Source: Chitinophaga filiformis
Lineage (GTDB): Bacteria; Bacteroidota; Bacteroidia; Chitinophagales; Chitinophagaceae
Length of the DNA: 64,000 nt
Direction of reading: 5' to 3'
NCBI RefSeq assembly: GCF_900102545.1
Contig: NZ_FNBN01000002.1
Span: 145,245-209,244 of the forward strand
Shown one piece after another: positions 1 through 9,911 of this stretch. Made by a program: the position numbers and the translations under genes. The first letter of the stretch is position 1; each line of letters starts with the position of its first letter. The notes under the pieces were generated by a model that ran no database searches, was not told the origin of the DNA, and was given only the letters and a program-made list of their open reading frames with translations.

Positions 1-3000
1 TGTAGCTCATCCGGGCCCTCCTTCACCTGCCTTACCCCACTATTATCCTCCACTAATTTAAAATCATCATTGAATAAAACAAAGTTCAAATATGCCTTCG
101 GACGGTTTGACTGCCCATTGTCCTGGTTCTTCTCCTTTAAACGTTGATAATTACTGTTATAGAAATCCGCGTTGAAAGGCGTATTGTTAGCTATTGCCTC
201 AGAGCCATGCGACCCCTTTTCGCTTCCTATACCCCCAAACGCCTGCACAAGTCCCGCTATCATATCTTCTACCGGGGCATTTCCCTTTTTATCTGTTGGA
301 CCCTGGGACTTATAAAATGCTTTCGCCTTGATTTGAACGGTATCACCGGCCATTACCCGTAATACCAATGAAGGACCTATCTTCTTCCCTCCTGCTTTCG
401 CATTCAACTTCGCAGCAAACTTATTCTTTTCAGTAGTCTGGTCTGTAGGATAACCAGAAGGTACTTCTGCACGGGTCTCCTCCACATTGCTGAACAGCGC
501 TACTTCCTGAGCCGCTAATTCTGTCTCCATTGTGGCAGCATACATTGTAAAGTCTGTCTGGTCTGTCAAAACCGTTCTTACATTCCCCAGGTGATCCTTC
601 TCAAAATAATCATATGCATATTGCACCGCCTGCCCGCTTTTGTAGACAGGGCGGATACGACCTTCTTCATGACTAATCAGCTCGAGACTGTCTTGCTTAT
701 ATACAAATGGTCCCGCATAGTCAGTTACAGTTGTCTTGGAAGGACTACCAGTATTATCCAATACAGTTTTACTTAGCTTGTTACCAGTGGCATCGTACTG
801 GTAAGTAATTGTCCCCTTGCCGGCAATAGTGATCACTGTAGGAAGATTCAGATAATTGTATACAATTGAACTGATATGCTTATTGGAATCAGCCACCATA
901 TTGCCATTTGCATCATAGAAATAATCATTACCACTGTTAGTTCCATCAATAAAATCTCCCAGTTTCGCAGATGCGGTCTTTGCAGGATTAGGATCAGCAA
1001 CCATTGCCAACTTGTTACTATTAGTTAAGTAGGTATAGCTTAACCGGTCTACCGTATCAATTTTTGTTCCTATCATTCCCTTCTGCCACATGGATTTAAT
1101 ATTACCATTAGCATCATAAGTCAGATTACTAACCGTAAAGTCCTTTTTATCCTGCGCCCAGCTACCTCCATTCTTCTGAGTGAAGTATGCACCTGTCAAA
1201 CGATTAGCTTTATCGTAACTATAACCATAAGCCCAGGCACTATCTGCACGGGTCTTCCATTTCACACCAGATATGTTGCCGTTATACAGACTGGAATCAA
1301 ATCCATAATCATAGCTCAGCTCCTGGCCGAACCAATTAGATGTACTCGCTCCGCTGTTTACAAAGTTCTTGTTGATGCCCTGTAACCAACCGCGAACATT
1401 ATATGTATAGTTTAAACTGTCTATTACACTATTAGAAGCACCTACACCTAAACGTTTCAGCTTCAATTGCCCCAGCTCGTCATAATCGTTTACTGCAATC
1501 ACTCTCGCCTGGCTTACATCATCATTTAACTGTTTCTTCACTGTAAGCAACCTACCACCATGGTCATATGTCATACTTGTTAGTAACGTAGTTTGCGGGG
1601 TAATGCTTTTAGGATTCTGATGACGAAGGTACGTTGCCAAAGCAACACCTTTGAAGTTGTATAAAGTTGACAATATGTCCCTCCCGCCCAGATTGTTTTC
1701 ACTTACCACCTGAATAACACGGCCCTTATCATTATAATAGGTAGTCGTCGTTAACCATTTTTCTGTCCCAAGCACTCTCACTTTACCACCGGTCACCATA
1801 CCACCGACAACATTACTTACCGGCAACTTCTCAGGATATAAGGTGTCCGCAGCCAATAACTTTCCAGTATCGTTGCCCACAAAAGCCAACTTTCCGGAAT
1901 AATTATAATTATCGTAAAAGGTATATGTCATTGGAGTCAACGCCGATGCGGATATACCAGGCAAAGGATTTGTGGCGGTAATCAGGGTAGTATCACCAGC
2001 CGCGGCCGGATCAATCTTTACCTCTGTTTCACCTCCGCCAGAATCAAATCCATCCAATATAGTGATGCTATTGGTAGCTGTATATAATGGACTTCCATCG
2101 TGGCTATACAAGGCCAAATCCGTTTCGGCTGGCGCCACATAAGAGATGGCCTGAGACGTAGATGCCGAATTCATGCTCGCCTGTAAGGCCTCCCTGGTAG
2201 ATGTCTCCTTATAAATAGCCGTCATTGTAGGTCGGTTCAATTCATCATAAAAAGTCACCAGCCATTCCATAGGAGATTTCGTCCGTTGAATGGAATCTTG
2301 CGTAAACACAAGCCTGTCCCGTACGTCGTACACCATGAACGCTCTACCAGCACCAGGCACCTTTTTTACCACCATACGCTTCCTTCCATCATACTGATAC
2401 TGGAAACACAGCTCATCAGCAATAGCAGTACTTATTGTCCAGGCACCTTTTATCGCCTCCACAGCCAATGGGGGTATAACAAATCGGAGATTCCCAAGAT
2501 CATCAAATACATAATAAGTACATAACCAACCTATATGTCCTGTACCTGGAGTGCCCGCTATCTGCACCTTTTTCAATACCACCTGTCCATCCTTATCCTT
2601 ATACTCCACCACCTGGCTGCCTTGTTCATCTATAGTCACATTTTTCTGTAACTGGCCTGCGGCATAACTACCTGTGCTGGTCGGTATCCCGGTTCCGATA
2701 TTCCACAATCTCACCGAGTCAGCAACAGCGTTAATTTGGTACCGCATTTCTACAGGACGGTTGGCCCAGCTATTGCCTGCTGAGTAGGCTTTTAATGGCC
2801 TGTTAAGCGGAGATTGCTCAAATTCCTGCTGACTGTAATAAATATTCTCACCTATGACTCCCGGATTAAGCACGCCATTTTGATAAAACGCTTTCTGCGC
2901 ATTAAAAGGGTCTGTTTTAAACTTCCCATCGCTCAAGTTACCTGATTGCTGTACATAAGGAAGGTACTTGTATTGCTCTCTTCCAAATGCATCATATACT

Positions 3001-3329
3001 ACAGGAGCCACCAGATCCTTTCCGCTACCACTGGTTCCCTTGGAAACCGTCTGTATAGGACGGCCAAGGCCATCAAAATACTGTGTCGTCTGCTTAACTT
3101 CACGTACTTTTCTTGCTGTAGATATAACAGCAGCTGTATCTGTTAACGGCATATCAGGTTCCCAGCTCCGGACATAACTAACAGAGGTGGTGCTATATGC
3201 AGCAGGAACTGTAACAGCAGTTGCTGTACTACGTGTTCCTCCGGGTTTATTTTGGGCTGACAAAATATTGGGGACTATACTCCCAATCAAAAATCCTGCA
3301 GCAAGTATAAAATGTCGCATAAAATTCAT
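1..3329 (-). CDS. RHS-repeat / DUF6443-type secreted protein, 3' end beyond window
   Basis: This open frame starts at the ATG at 3329 and stays open to the left edge, so about 1109 codons are visible and the C-terminus is missing. The N-terminus (MNFMRHFILAAG, hydrophobic, ending in LSAQ) is a signal peptide. After a low-complexity stretch comes the DUF6443-like opening (TTQYFDGLGRPIQTV), then many YD-type repeats (YDELNRPT, YDELGQLKLKRL, YDANGNIKSM, YDATGNKLSK), then an RHS-core-like motif (YFEKDHLGNVRTVLTD) some 190 codons before the edge. Bacteroidota RHS proteins of this kind are exported and often carry a variable C-terminal tip, sometimes a toxin; that part cannot be seen here. The gene starts 15 bases after the stop of the upstream RHS-like gene on the same strand, so they are probably co-transcribed. 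A second in-frame ATG at 3320 is an alternative start. Confidence 0.85.
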   Translation of the reverse strand, partial: MNFMRHFILAAGFLIGSIVPNILSAQNKPGGTRSTATAVTVPAAYSTTSVSYVRSWEPDMPLTDTAAVISTARKVREVKQTTQYFDGLGRPIQTVSKGTSGSGKDLVAPVVYDAFGREQYKYLPYVQQSGNLSDGKFKTDPFNAQKAFYQNGVLNPGVIGENIYYSQQEFEQSPLNRPLKAYSAGNSWANRPVEMRYQINAVADSVRLWNIGTGIPTSTGSYAAGQLQKNVTIDEQGSQVVEYKDKDGQVVLKKVQIAGTPGTGHIGWLCTYYVFDDLGNLRFVIPPLAVEAIKGAWTISTAIADELCFQYQYDGRKRMVVKKVPGAGRAFMVYDVRDRLVFTQDSIQRTKSPMEWLVTFYDELNRPTMTAIYKETSTREALQASMNSASTSQAISYVAPAETDLALYSHDGSPLYTATNSITILDGFDSGGGETEVKIDPAAAGDTTLITATNPLPGISASALTPMTYTFYDNYNYSGKLAFVGNDTGKLLAADTLYPEKLPVSNVVGGMVTGGKVRVLGTEKWLTTTTYYNDKGRVIQVVSENNLGGRDILSTLYNFKGVALATYLRHQNPKSITPQTTLLTSMTYDHGGRLLTVKKQLNDDVSQARVIAVNDYDELGQLKLKRLGVGASNSVIDSLNYTYNVRGWLQGINKNFVNSGASTSNWFGQELSYDYGFDSSLYNGNISGVKWKTRADSAWAYGYSYDKANRLTGAYFTQKNGGSWAQDKKDFTVSNLTYDANGNIKSMWQKGMIGTKIDTVDRLSYTYLTNSNKLAMVADPNPAKTASAKLGDFIDGTNSGNDYFYDANGNMVADSNKHISSIVYNYLNLPTVITIAGKGTITYQYDATGNKLSKTVLDNTGSPSKTTVTDYAGPFVYKQDSLELISHEEGRIRPVYKSGQAVQYAYDYFEKDHLGNVRTVLTDQTDFTMYAATMETELAAQEVALFSNVEETRAEVPSGYPTDQTTEKNKFAAKLNAKAGGKKIGPSLVLRVMAGDTVQIKAKAFYKSQGPTDKKGNAPVEDMIAGLVQAFGGIGSEKGSHGSEAIANNTPFNADFYNSNYQRLKEKNQDNGQSNRPKAYLNFVLFNDDFKLVEDNSGVRQVKEGPDEL

Positions 3330-3344
3330 ATAGGGATCTGATAA

Positions 3345-6300
3345 CTATTTTGTAATGGATGCCTGGAACTGGTAGTCGTATTGTTTCAATACTCTGCCAT
3401 CCACATCTTTAACGACCTTTAATCTGCCAAAATCATCATATTGATAATACACGAACTGGTTATTCTGATCACACATCGCGGTAATTCCATATAAAGGTTG
3501 ATAGGTGAAAGTGCTCATTAACACAGAAGATGGATACAATCTTACATCATCGATGATCACACTTCCCTGCACAGTTACTGTTGTGGCTCCAGCAGGTATT
3601 ATATGCTCGAAGTAAGTCCATCCATTCCTCGTGGCACCTTTTACTGCGGCGACACCATTGACATTCGCTGCAACAGTCTTACTCCAATAGGAGACTTTAT
3701 AGGATTTACCAGATGAAAGGCTGCTTTTCGAAATCGCTCCTGCAGTAAGATTGTATACCTTTCCGCCGGACAATGCCGCAGCATCAGTAGAAGGCGCTCC
3801 GCTGTAAGACCAGTTTCCTTTGCCATCCTCATCGAATCCGCTATATGCGATCTCACTTGCCGCCGCATTCTTTACCTCTGCTATAACATAATTTCCCTTA
3901 TAACCATATATGTATGCCTGAAGAAGATCATTTACCTTATTCTGCTCATTAAGAAAACCTTTTGCTGTATACTGGCTAAACGAAATGAGTTTCTTAAATA
4001 AAGTTGTGTCCCTGTTGAATAAGGCGGGATTGAAAGCCGCAACTGAGGTTGAAGGAATAATATCAGCACTGTTAAATGCTGCTATCCCCGTGCTTCTCAA
4101 ACCTGAAGATAGTTGCGTATACTGATTAACATATCCTCCCGCGAGGTACTTTGTCGTTCCTTTTGTCTTCCAGTTTTCAACCGAAATCTCAGGGCTATAC
4201 ATGTTCTGCGACTTCATTGCAGCAGCAACTGTATTATTATACTCGTAGGGATAATAAGAAACCTTTTCGATCTTCTCTCCTTTGCTGTTCGAACTTGTAA
4301 CTGTCTTAACGTTAAACGCAGTATCATAAGCATAGCTCACATCGGAAACCATGCTTTGACCATTACTGTACTCCGTAGTCGTAGTCTTAACAAGGTCTTT
4401 TCTACCAGCTCCAGGAGTGAAAGTGCGTGAAGCATAGTATATCGGCTGCACTACCTGGTTCCATGAGGTGATCCCTGCCGATTGTCCAACCCGATATTCA
4501 TATACTACAGGAGATAGAGCAATTGAAGTGAAATTCAATAACCTTGGTGTACTGTAATAATAATTATCCAAAGATGTCTGGTACTCATTGACTGTCACCT
4601 TTATAGAATCATTGTCTTTATTATAGATCACCTCCTTCTCCAATTGTCCAAAGCTCCAGTCGAAATACGTAGGCGGTGTAAAAGGGAATGGATTATAACC
4701 AGCCAATCCACCCGGAGTATATGAAGTGAAATAACATTCCTTCTTCCCGTTACTCAGACCATTATTGGTATAATTTTCCACCACTCTGCTGTATGTAACC
4801 GGACTACCATTAATTGTAGCCAGCGACTGAGTGGGCGAACTGGCTCTGGCTATATAGTTACTAAGGCCATACCCGTTGTAATGATTATTTGCTGGCAGCA
4901 ATTCAGCACCATTAACATCAATACCTTCATAAAATTCATAAAATACATGATATTCATATTCAGGTAGAACACCCAGAGTACCAGAAGATACTGCGCTGTT
5001 CTTTTTCACATATTCATATGTTCTGGCATTGGCTGGCGTCGCATTGATCCCATCATAATCTTTTATGGACTTTACTCTCAATCCCCCGATATAAAGATCC
5101 TTTCTAACCGTTATCGTTGTATCGGGATGATTGTTAAGCTGTTCAATCCTTTCCAACGTCATATAATTATCGTAATCCATGCTTTGCACATATACAGCAA
5201 GCGAATAATTACCTGGCTGCATAAGACCAATTGTAAAGGGATTATCTTCTTCCTGCCAGGATCCGGTGCCATTAATATTCAATTGTTTAATGATCTGGTT
5301 CGAGCTATTCTTAACCTCTACCCGAAAATAACAGGGACTTCCTAAGCAGGTACCGTTCTGGAAAATCTTCAAGTTAAAGGAGCAAGTAGAACCAGGATCT
5401 CCACCAAAGGTAAATGGCAAGATCCCCGGCGTACTAGAACTAACATACAAGCCATCACTAAAACTTCTTTGTTTCACAATCGTATAAGTAGTATCCGACA
5501 ACCTCGGATCTTCCGCCATATTGGCCTCCATTTCGAAATCTGTATACCCATCTGTAGGGTATTTCATTCGCGTCAGAGAACCATATTTCACTCTGCCAGG
5601 ATCAGTAGAACGGGTACCGCCTGACAAGGCCGCATTATCTTCCTTAACGTAATACGCAGGAATCATATCCTGAGATGGATTGTTGTTATAAAATCCCCAG
5701 TGGTCCTGTTCATTGCTGAGAAAAGCCGGCAGTGAACCAGTGTAAGTAAATTCATATCCCGCGCTTTCTCCAGAAGCACTATATGGCGTTACCTTTTTTA
5801 AGGTTAGCCTATTAACAGAATAATCATGATATAAATTATACCCCCTGGAAAACGTTCCGTCGCTGATACTGATCTGCTTTAAGCGATATAATGAGGACGT
5901 GCTGACTTGATCCGTGCGAAGAGTTGTATCATAAATAAAACTTATACTTACCTGATTAGGGAAATTGATCTTCTTTAATCTTTTCCCTGTGGTAATAACG
6001 GTACTATACGACGTTTCGGGTGTATTCTTTCCTGGCGGTATACCACCACCTATTGCATACGAGCTGGTCACAAATCTACCTGCTGTATACCGGCTAAACT
6101 CATTTTCATATTCCAGGGTTATACTATCTGTGGAAAATGGAGCGACTATTTTTGTGAGATACCATGCCGAAGCATGAACATGAAAGTTAGCGGCTGACCC
6201 GTCATCAGAACGTTCTATTGCATCAAAAATGTAACGGGCTCCTTTTTCATCAGTGATCGTAAATGCCTGTATTTCATCTGAACTGATAATCTTTTCTACT

Positions 6301-6884
6301 TTCAGCTTGTTGGAGGTAAGCATGAGAAAATCGCCATTTCTTCCAAACATGAATTTCCCTGACCTGCCCCCAAAATTAAAATTGAATATGTCATTCTGCC
6401 CATCATAATTATTGGTAGCCACCCGTCCAAAAAAGTTAGGGTAATAGTTATTATAACAATCATTACCTACTCCCTCATCTAATATAGCAGGGGCATTCAT
6501 GAACCCGTAGGTGGTAACCTCATCCTGTATACCTCTTCGTGTTCTCGTCACAGCACCACCGGCATTCAACACCCAGCTGATGCCAACATCAGAGGCCATT
6601 TCATCTACCCGTACACCGCCTGCATGATAATCCAGTGTCACATCCAGGTTAAGCGAGTTATCGCTGTTGCGAAAGCTATATAGCGGTACGTTGATCTGCG
6701 GAATACCGGTTGCTAAACCTACCGGGATATCTCCAAACTTACCCAAAGCTGCCGCATTGGGAGCCGGAGGGGTGATTTTACTCAGAGAGGGTTGGTCACT
6801 AACACTACTTTGTGCCGATAATCGGGCCACATTACACATCCAAATAGCAACAATCAGGCAAATGGAATAAACTTTTTGCTTCAT
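3345..6884 (-). CDS. Large secreted RHS/YD-repeat-like protein
   Basis: The 1179-residue protein starts with a clear signal peptide (MKQKVYSICLIVAIWMCNVA, cleavage near LSAQ). Residues about 30-110 hold the proline-rich opening and FGDIPVGLATGIPQINVPLY, typical of the large secreted proteins that precede DUF6443/RHS proteins in Bacteroidota. Scattered YD-like motifs follow, and a canonical one sits at the very C-terminus (YYQYDDFGRLKVVKDVDGRV). There is no RHS core or toxin tip, and the protein ends just after the last YD repeat. It lies directly upstream of the DUF6443 gene (15-base gap), a pairing that suggests the two act together at the cell surface. The function is not known; a role in surface display or competition is inference. 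Confidence 0.8.
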   Translation of the reverse strand: MKQKVYSICLIVAIWMCNVARLSAQSSVSDQPSLSKITPPAPNAAALGKFGDIPVGLATGIPQINVPLYSFRNSDNSLNLDVTLDYHAGGVRVDEMASDVGISWVLNAGGAVTRTRRGIQDEVTTYGFMNAPAILDEGVGNDCYNNYYPNFFGRVATNNYDGQNDIFNFNFGGRSGKFMFGRNGDFLMLTSNKLKVEKIISSDEIQAFTITDEKGARYIFDAIERSDDGSAANFHVHASAWYLTKIVAPFSTDSITLEYENEFSRYTAGRFVTSSYAIGGGIPPGKNTPETSYSTVITTGKRLKKINFPNQVSISFIYDTTLRTDQVSTSSLYRLKQISISDGTFSRGYNLYHDYSVNRLTLKKVTPYSASGESAGYEFTYTGSLPAFLSNEQDHWGFYNNNPSQDMIPAYYVKEDNAALSGGTRSTDPGRVKYGSLTRMKYPTDGYTDFEMEANMAEDPRLSDTTYTIVKQRSFSDGLYVSSSTPGILPFTFGGDPGSTCSFNLKIFQNGTCLGSPCYFRVEVKNSSNQIIKQLNINGTGSWQEEDNPFTIGLMQPGNYSLAVYVQSMDYDNYMTLERIEQLNNHPDTTITVRKDLYIGGLRVKSIKDYDGINATPANARTYEYVKKNSAVSSGTLGVLPEYEYHVFYEFYEGIDVNGAELLPANNHYNGYGLSNYIARASSPTQSLATINGSPVTYSRVVENYTNNGLSNGKKECYFTSYTPGGLAGYNPFPFTPPTYFDWSFGQLEKEVIYNKDNDSIKVTVNEYQTSLDNYYYSTPRLLNFTSIALSPVVYEYRVGQSAGITSWNQVVQPIYYASRTFTPGAGRKDLVKTTTTEYSNGQSMVSDVSYAYDTAFNVKTVTSSNSKGEKIEKVSYYPYEYNNTVAAAMKSQNMYSPEISVENWKTKGTTKYLAGGYVNQYTQLSSGLRSTGIAAFNSADIIPSTSVAAFNPALFNRDTTLFKKLISFSQYTAKGFLNEQNKVNDLLQAYIYGYKGNYVIAEVKNAAASEIAYSGFDEDGKGNWSYSGAPSTDAAALSGGKVYNLTAGAISKSSLSSGKSYKVSYWSKTVAANVNGVAAVKGATRNGWTYFEHIIPAGATTVTVQGSVIIDDVRLYPSSVLMSTFTYQPLYGITAMCDQNNQFVYYQYDDFGRLKVVKDVDGRVLKQYDYQFQASITK

Positions 6885-6910
6885 ATATAAGTCTACGAAT
6901 CAAGAATATC

Positions 6911-7909
6911 TTACTTAGTCTCCTCCTTCTCGAGAGCGTTTATCTTCTTCTCTAACTCTATCACATGCAACGTCAACTCCTCAATCTTCTTCAACAACAA
7001 CTTATTCATCTCCGCTACATCTATCCCCTCTTTCTCCACTTCCTTCGCAGAAGGCACCTCCGGTAAATGATTATTCTTCTTCACATATGCCTCCAATTCC
7101 TTTAACGGCATCAACTTATAGCTCTCCCCAAACACATAATCCGGCCAATTAGCAAATGCCTTCACCTGTATCCTTGTAAACATCGCATCTCCGTTAACCG
7201 CCAGCTTATACCCTCTCGTATCGGTAGTTCCAATTCCAACATTGCCATTCACTGCATTCCGTGCGCCTGCCAGGATAACATCTCCATTTGACTTGAAAAC
7301 CATTGGGGCAATATATCCACCCGTTATTGCTCTGGTGGCGTAAAACTCAAGGGTCGGACCAGTCAGATCATTGCTGAAATAACCATCCTTTCTCAAAGAA
7401 ACCAGCCACATGTTCGGTTTACCTGAGGCTAATCCTGTTGTTGTCTTTATACTAAATTTCAAGTCTGAATATGCAGCAGCATCGCCATCACTAATCATAT
7501 TTATTGCACTCCTGGTAGCGCCCATATCTATAGTCACCTTATCAGTTGCCGCCGCAGTACCTATACCAACATTCCCCCCTGTTGTCAACGTCCCCTTCAT
7601 ATTCAGATTACCATTGTTATCAAGGGTCATCAGCTGGTCTGTGTCTGTAGTATAGTCTATAGCACCATTATCATGTGCAAGCCAACGAAATTTAAACCCA
7701 ACGCTCTTAGGTCCAAACAATCCGTAGTTTATAGAGGCGTTGGACTGGAAAATGAATCCAGACCTGTTATTGGACGTAAACAAACCTGTAGTAATGGTAT
7801 TTGTGTAAGTATTAGGAAAATCAACGGTAGTAAAGGTGCCCGTCGTTTGTCCGTTTACGTACAGAGATGACAATAATACTGCTGCTAAACTTAAAAGTCC
7901 CTTATTCAT
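6911..7909 (-). CDS. Secreted tail-fibre-like protein with C-terminal coiled coil
   Basis: The protein has 332 residues. A short signal peptide (MNKGLLSLAAVLLSSLYVNG) is followed by a beta-rich body with repeated NVGIGT/GIGTTDTRGYKLAVNG motifs, like phage tail-fibre and S74-type adhesin proteins that are widespread as secreted proteins in Bacteroidota. The C-terminal 90 residues are the familiar module with LMPLKELEAYVKKNNHLPEV, followed by a heptad-rich coiled coil (LLLKKIEELTLHVIELEKK) that probably trimerises. No intramolecular chaperone catalytic dyad was recognised, so auto-cleavage is not claimed. It is first in a minus-strand run with the two RHS-type genes (26-base gap), which suggests one surface module. 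Confidence 0.75.
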   Translation of the reverse strand: MNKGLLSLAAVLLSSLYVNGQTTGTFTTVDFPNTYTNTITTGLFTSNNRSGFIFQSNASINYGLFGPKSVGFKFRWLAHDNGAIDYTTDTDQLMTLDNNGNLNMKGTLTTGGNVGIGTAAATDKVTIDMGATRSAINMISDGDAAAYSDLKFSIKTTTGLASGKPNMWLVSLRKDGYFSNDLTGPTLEFYATRAITGGYIAPMVFKSNGDVILAGARNAVNGNVGIGTTDTRGYKLAVNGDAMFTRIQVKAFANWPDYVFGESYKLMPLKELEAYVKKNNHLPEVPSAKEVEKEGIDVAEMNKLLLKKIEELTLHVIELEKKINALEKEETK

Positions 7910-8399
7910 GGTATATAGTTTGTATTAAAATGTAAATATGCTGAGCTTCGCCTGTAAAATGACTGTCCCGGGTTAACACACTCGTCTTTTACGATAAGTA
8001 CCAACAAGGTTATACAGATTATTATAAGGAGACTCACAATAATCCGGTAGTTCGGTTATATAGGCTAAGATCTAAATTGAGAATTATGACTATGCTCGAA
8101 CAAAGTATAGGAAACCTACGATTTAGGTATAGGGCAACATCAAATTTCAACCAGCCACAAAGGTGATAAAATGATGCGACAAAATACATAACATATTAGT
8201 TGTACGCGTATTACATCACATCAATAACTCCTCCTCAGCACAAAGAAAGACATACATTGCGCATTGTATATGCGTATAGTCAACCCGCCGGGCCATTTCA
8301 TCCTTATCAAAATCCCCCTTTTTTAACTCTATGAAACCCACCCCATGATTTTCCTCCCCCGAGGAAAACACCAAATAATTCCCTACCTTCACGCCAGTT
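7910..8399. other. Intergenic region between the divergent RHS module and the B12 operon
   Basis: This stretch of roughly 490 bases holds no convincing open frame on either strand. It should contain the promoter of the minus-strand tail-fibre-like gene and that of the B12 riboswitch transcript. A TACATTTT (minus strand, about 7931-7938) resembles the Bacteroidota -7 box TAnnTTTG with one mismatch. For the plus strand only a weak candidate, TACCTTCA at 8384-8391, is seen, with no good -33 partner. No repeats or mobile sequence were seen. Confidence 0.4.
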
Positions 8400-8575
8400 T
8401 TTGGTTTTCAGTCGCCAATACCGGCTGAAATTAAAAGGGAATTTGGTGTAATTCCAAAACAGTTCCCGCTGCTGTAAGTTCCAAACCAGCTCTTAACCTA
8501 TGCCACTGTCCAAGGCCAAAACGCGGATGGGAAGGCGTTAAGAGTGGAACAAGTCAGAAGACCTGCCAACAACCA
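8400..8575 (+). promoter_or_regulatory. Cobalamin (AdoCbl-type) riboswitch
   Basis: The conserved elements of the cobalamin riboswitch appear in order: the GGGAA...GGTG...CC block at 8437-8456, the CAGTTCCCGCTGCTGTAA block at 8460-8476, the B12 box GCCACTGTCC at 8502-8511, a GGATGGGAAGGCG segment at 8525-8537, and AGTCAGAAGACCTGCC at 8552-8567. It lies about 150 bases upstream of the first gene of a complete cobalamin operon, on the same strand. A possible expression-platform stem (ACGCTT at 8586-8591 with AAGCGT at 8616-8621) follows. Bound coenzyme B12 would lower expression of the operon, probably at translation or by early termination; which of the two cannot be told from the sequence. 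Confidence 0.93.
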
Positions 8576-8722
8576 TGTTTATCCAACGCTTCGGGAAAAA
8601 AGCACAGGAATGAGCAAGCGTCATGTCATGTGATCTGCATTGCCCCACCCTGCTATTTCCCCTGAAGTTTTGTTTAATCATTAACGGGTAATTAATGTAT
8701 TAAATTAAATGTAGGCAACAGT

Positions 8723-9082
8723 ATGGCGATCAAAGACCTGACTAAAGTTCAGAAGATCCTTTTCATTTGCAATGGCGGCACCTGTAGCAAAAGCGGCGCT
8801 GACGAAAACACCAACCAGTTAAGAGCACATCTTACCGAGAATGACCTCAACGACGAAATCCACACCGTTCGCACTAAATGCCTGGGACAATGTACCTGGG
8901 GACCAATGATCTTTATGCATCCGGAAGGACTCTGGTATAAAGGCGTTACCCTAGACACTACCAGGGAGATCGTCACGCAACACCTCATGCAGAACATACT
9001 GCTGGAAGAACATGTACACTTCCCTGCAGCAGAACTGGTAGATACCAAACCACTCACCTTCAGCGGACAACCGAACGAATAA
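8723..9082 (+). CDS. Thioredoxin-like [2Fe-2S] ferredoxin (CbiW-like)
   Basis: The protein has 119 residues and a cysteine pattern C16-x4-C21 (CNGGTC) plus C53-x3-C57 (CLGQC), which matches the thioredoxin-fold [2Fe-2S] ferredoxins. It is the first gene after the cobalamin riboswitch, the position often held by CbiW-type ferredoxins encoded beside cobalt chelatase CbiX. The family role is electron transfer; here it may serve redox chemistry in corrin synthesis, such as the Fe-S site in CbiX or cobalt reduction before adenosylation. That assignment is inference from neighbourhood. The stop overlaps the start of the next gene by one base (TAATG), so the two are translationally coupled. Confidence 0.85.
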   Translation: MAIKDLTKVQKILFICNGGTCSKSGADENTNQLRAHLTENDLNDEIHTVRTKCLGQCTWGPMIFMHPEGLWYKGVTLDTTREIVTQHLMQNILLEEHVHFPAAELVDTKPLTFSGQPNE

Positions 9083-9909
9083 TGGATTTCTTACAACAGG
9101 ACCTTAGCGGGTTCATTGTCCTGTCGGTATTAGGTTTACGACACGGACTGGACCCCGATCATATTACCGTCATAGACGGTTACACATATCGCCTGCACCT
9201 GCATAAAAGTATCTGGACCCGCTGGGTAGGTACCTTGTTTACTTTCGGACATGGTATCATGGTAACAGCCATCGCGCTGTTCCTTTGCATACTGAAGAAC
9301 AACTTTGAAATGCCCTCCATGCTGGACATCATAGTGGAATGGCTTTCCTCCGTGATGTTGTTGTTCATGGGCATCTCCAACCTGATTTCGCTGACCCGCA
9401 GAGATAATACACAACTGAGTGGATTCAGAAAAAAACTGCTGCCAAAATCATTCAGCAACAGCCTCAATCCGTTTACAGTAATTGTAACAGGCATCATCTT
9501 CGGATTCATCTTTGATACCTCTTCCCAGATCGCTGCCTTCGGGTATGCTGTATCTGTCTCCAACCAATGGATCTATGCAATATTAGGCGGCGTAGTCTTC
9601 TCCCTCGGATTGATACTTACCGGCACCTGCGACTCCCTCCTGCTAAGCAAGTTGCTCAAAACATTTGATCAGAAAAAGATCCAGAGCCATCGTTTTAAAC
9701 TGAATGTGCTGATCACGATCATGTGCTTTGCCATTCCTCTCTATAAAATCGCAAGTACAATGAATCCTGCGCTGGAACTAAGTGATTTCCAGAATAATAT
9801 TGTCGGTCTGGTTTTTATCAGTATCATTATATCGTTATACGCTGAGCTGTACCTGCGACATAGGTATGCCAAAAGCGAAGCGGTATTGGAAAGCGTTAAG
9901 GACAATTGA
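9082..9909 (+). CDS. NiCoT-family nickel/cobalt permease
   Basis: This is a 275-residue hydrophobic protein with several membrane helices. Near residue 21 it carries RHGLDPDHI, the HX4DH signature of the NiCoT (HoxN/NixA) family, which binds Ni2+ or Co2+ in helix II. A second conserved-looking block (FGHGIMVTAIALF) follows. Its place right behind the riboswitch-controlled ferredoxin and before CbiX supports cobalt uptake for B12 synthesis. The sequence is shorter and more divergent than classic HoxN, so metal preference is inferred from context. It overlaps the ferredoxin gene by one base. Confidence 0.85.
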   Translation: MDFLQQDLSGFIVLSVLGLRHGLDPDHITVIDGYTYRLHLHKSIWTRWVGTLFTFGHGIMVTAIALFLCILKNNFEMPSMLDIIVEWLSSVMLLFMGISNLISLTRRDNTQLSGFRKKLLPKSFSNSLNPFTVIVTGIIFGFIFDTSSQIAAFGYAVSVSNQWIYAILGGVVFSLGLILTGTCDSLLLSKLLKTFDQKKIQSHRFKLNVLITIMCFAIPLYKIASTMNPALELSDFQNNIVGLVFISIIISLYAELYLRHRYAKSEAVLESVKDN

Positions 9910-9911
9910 CT

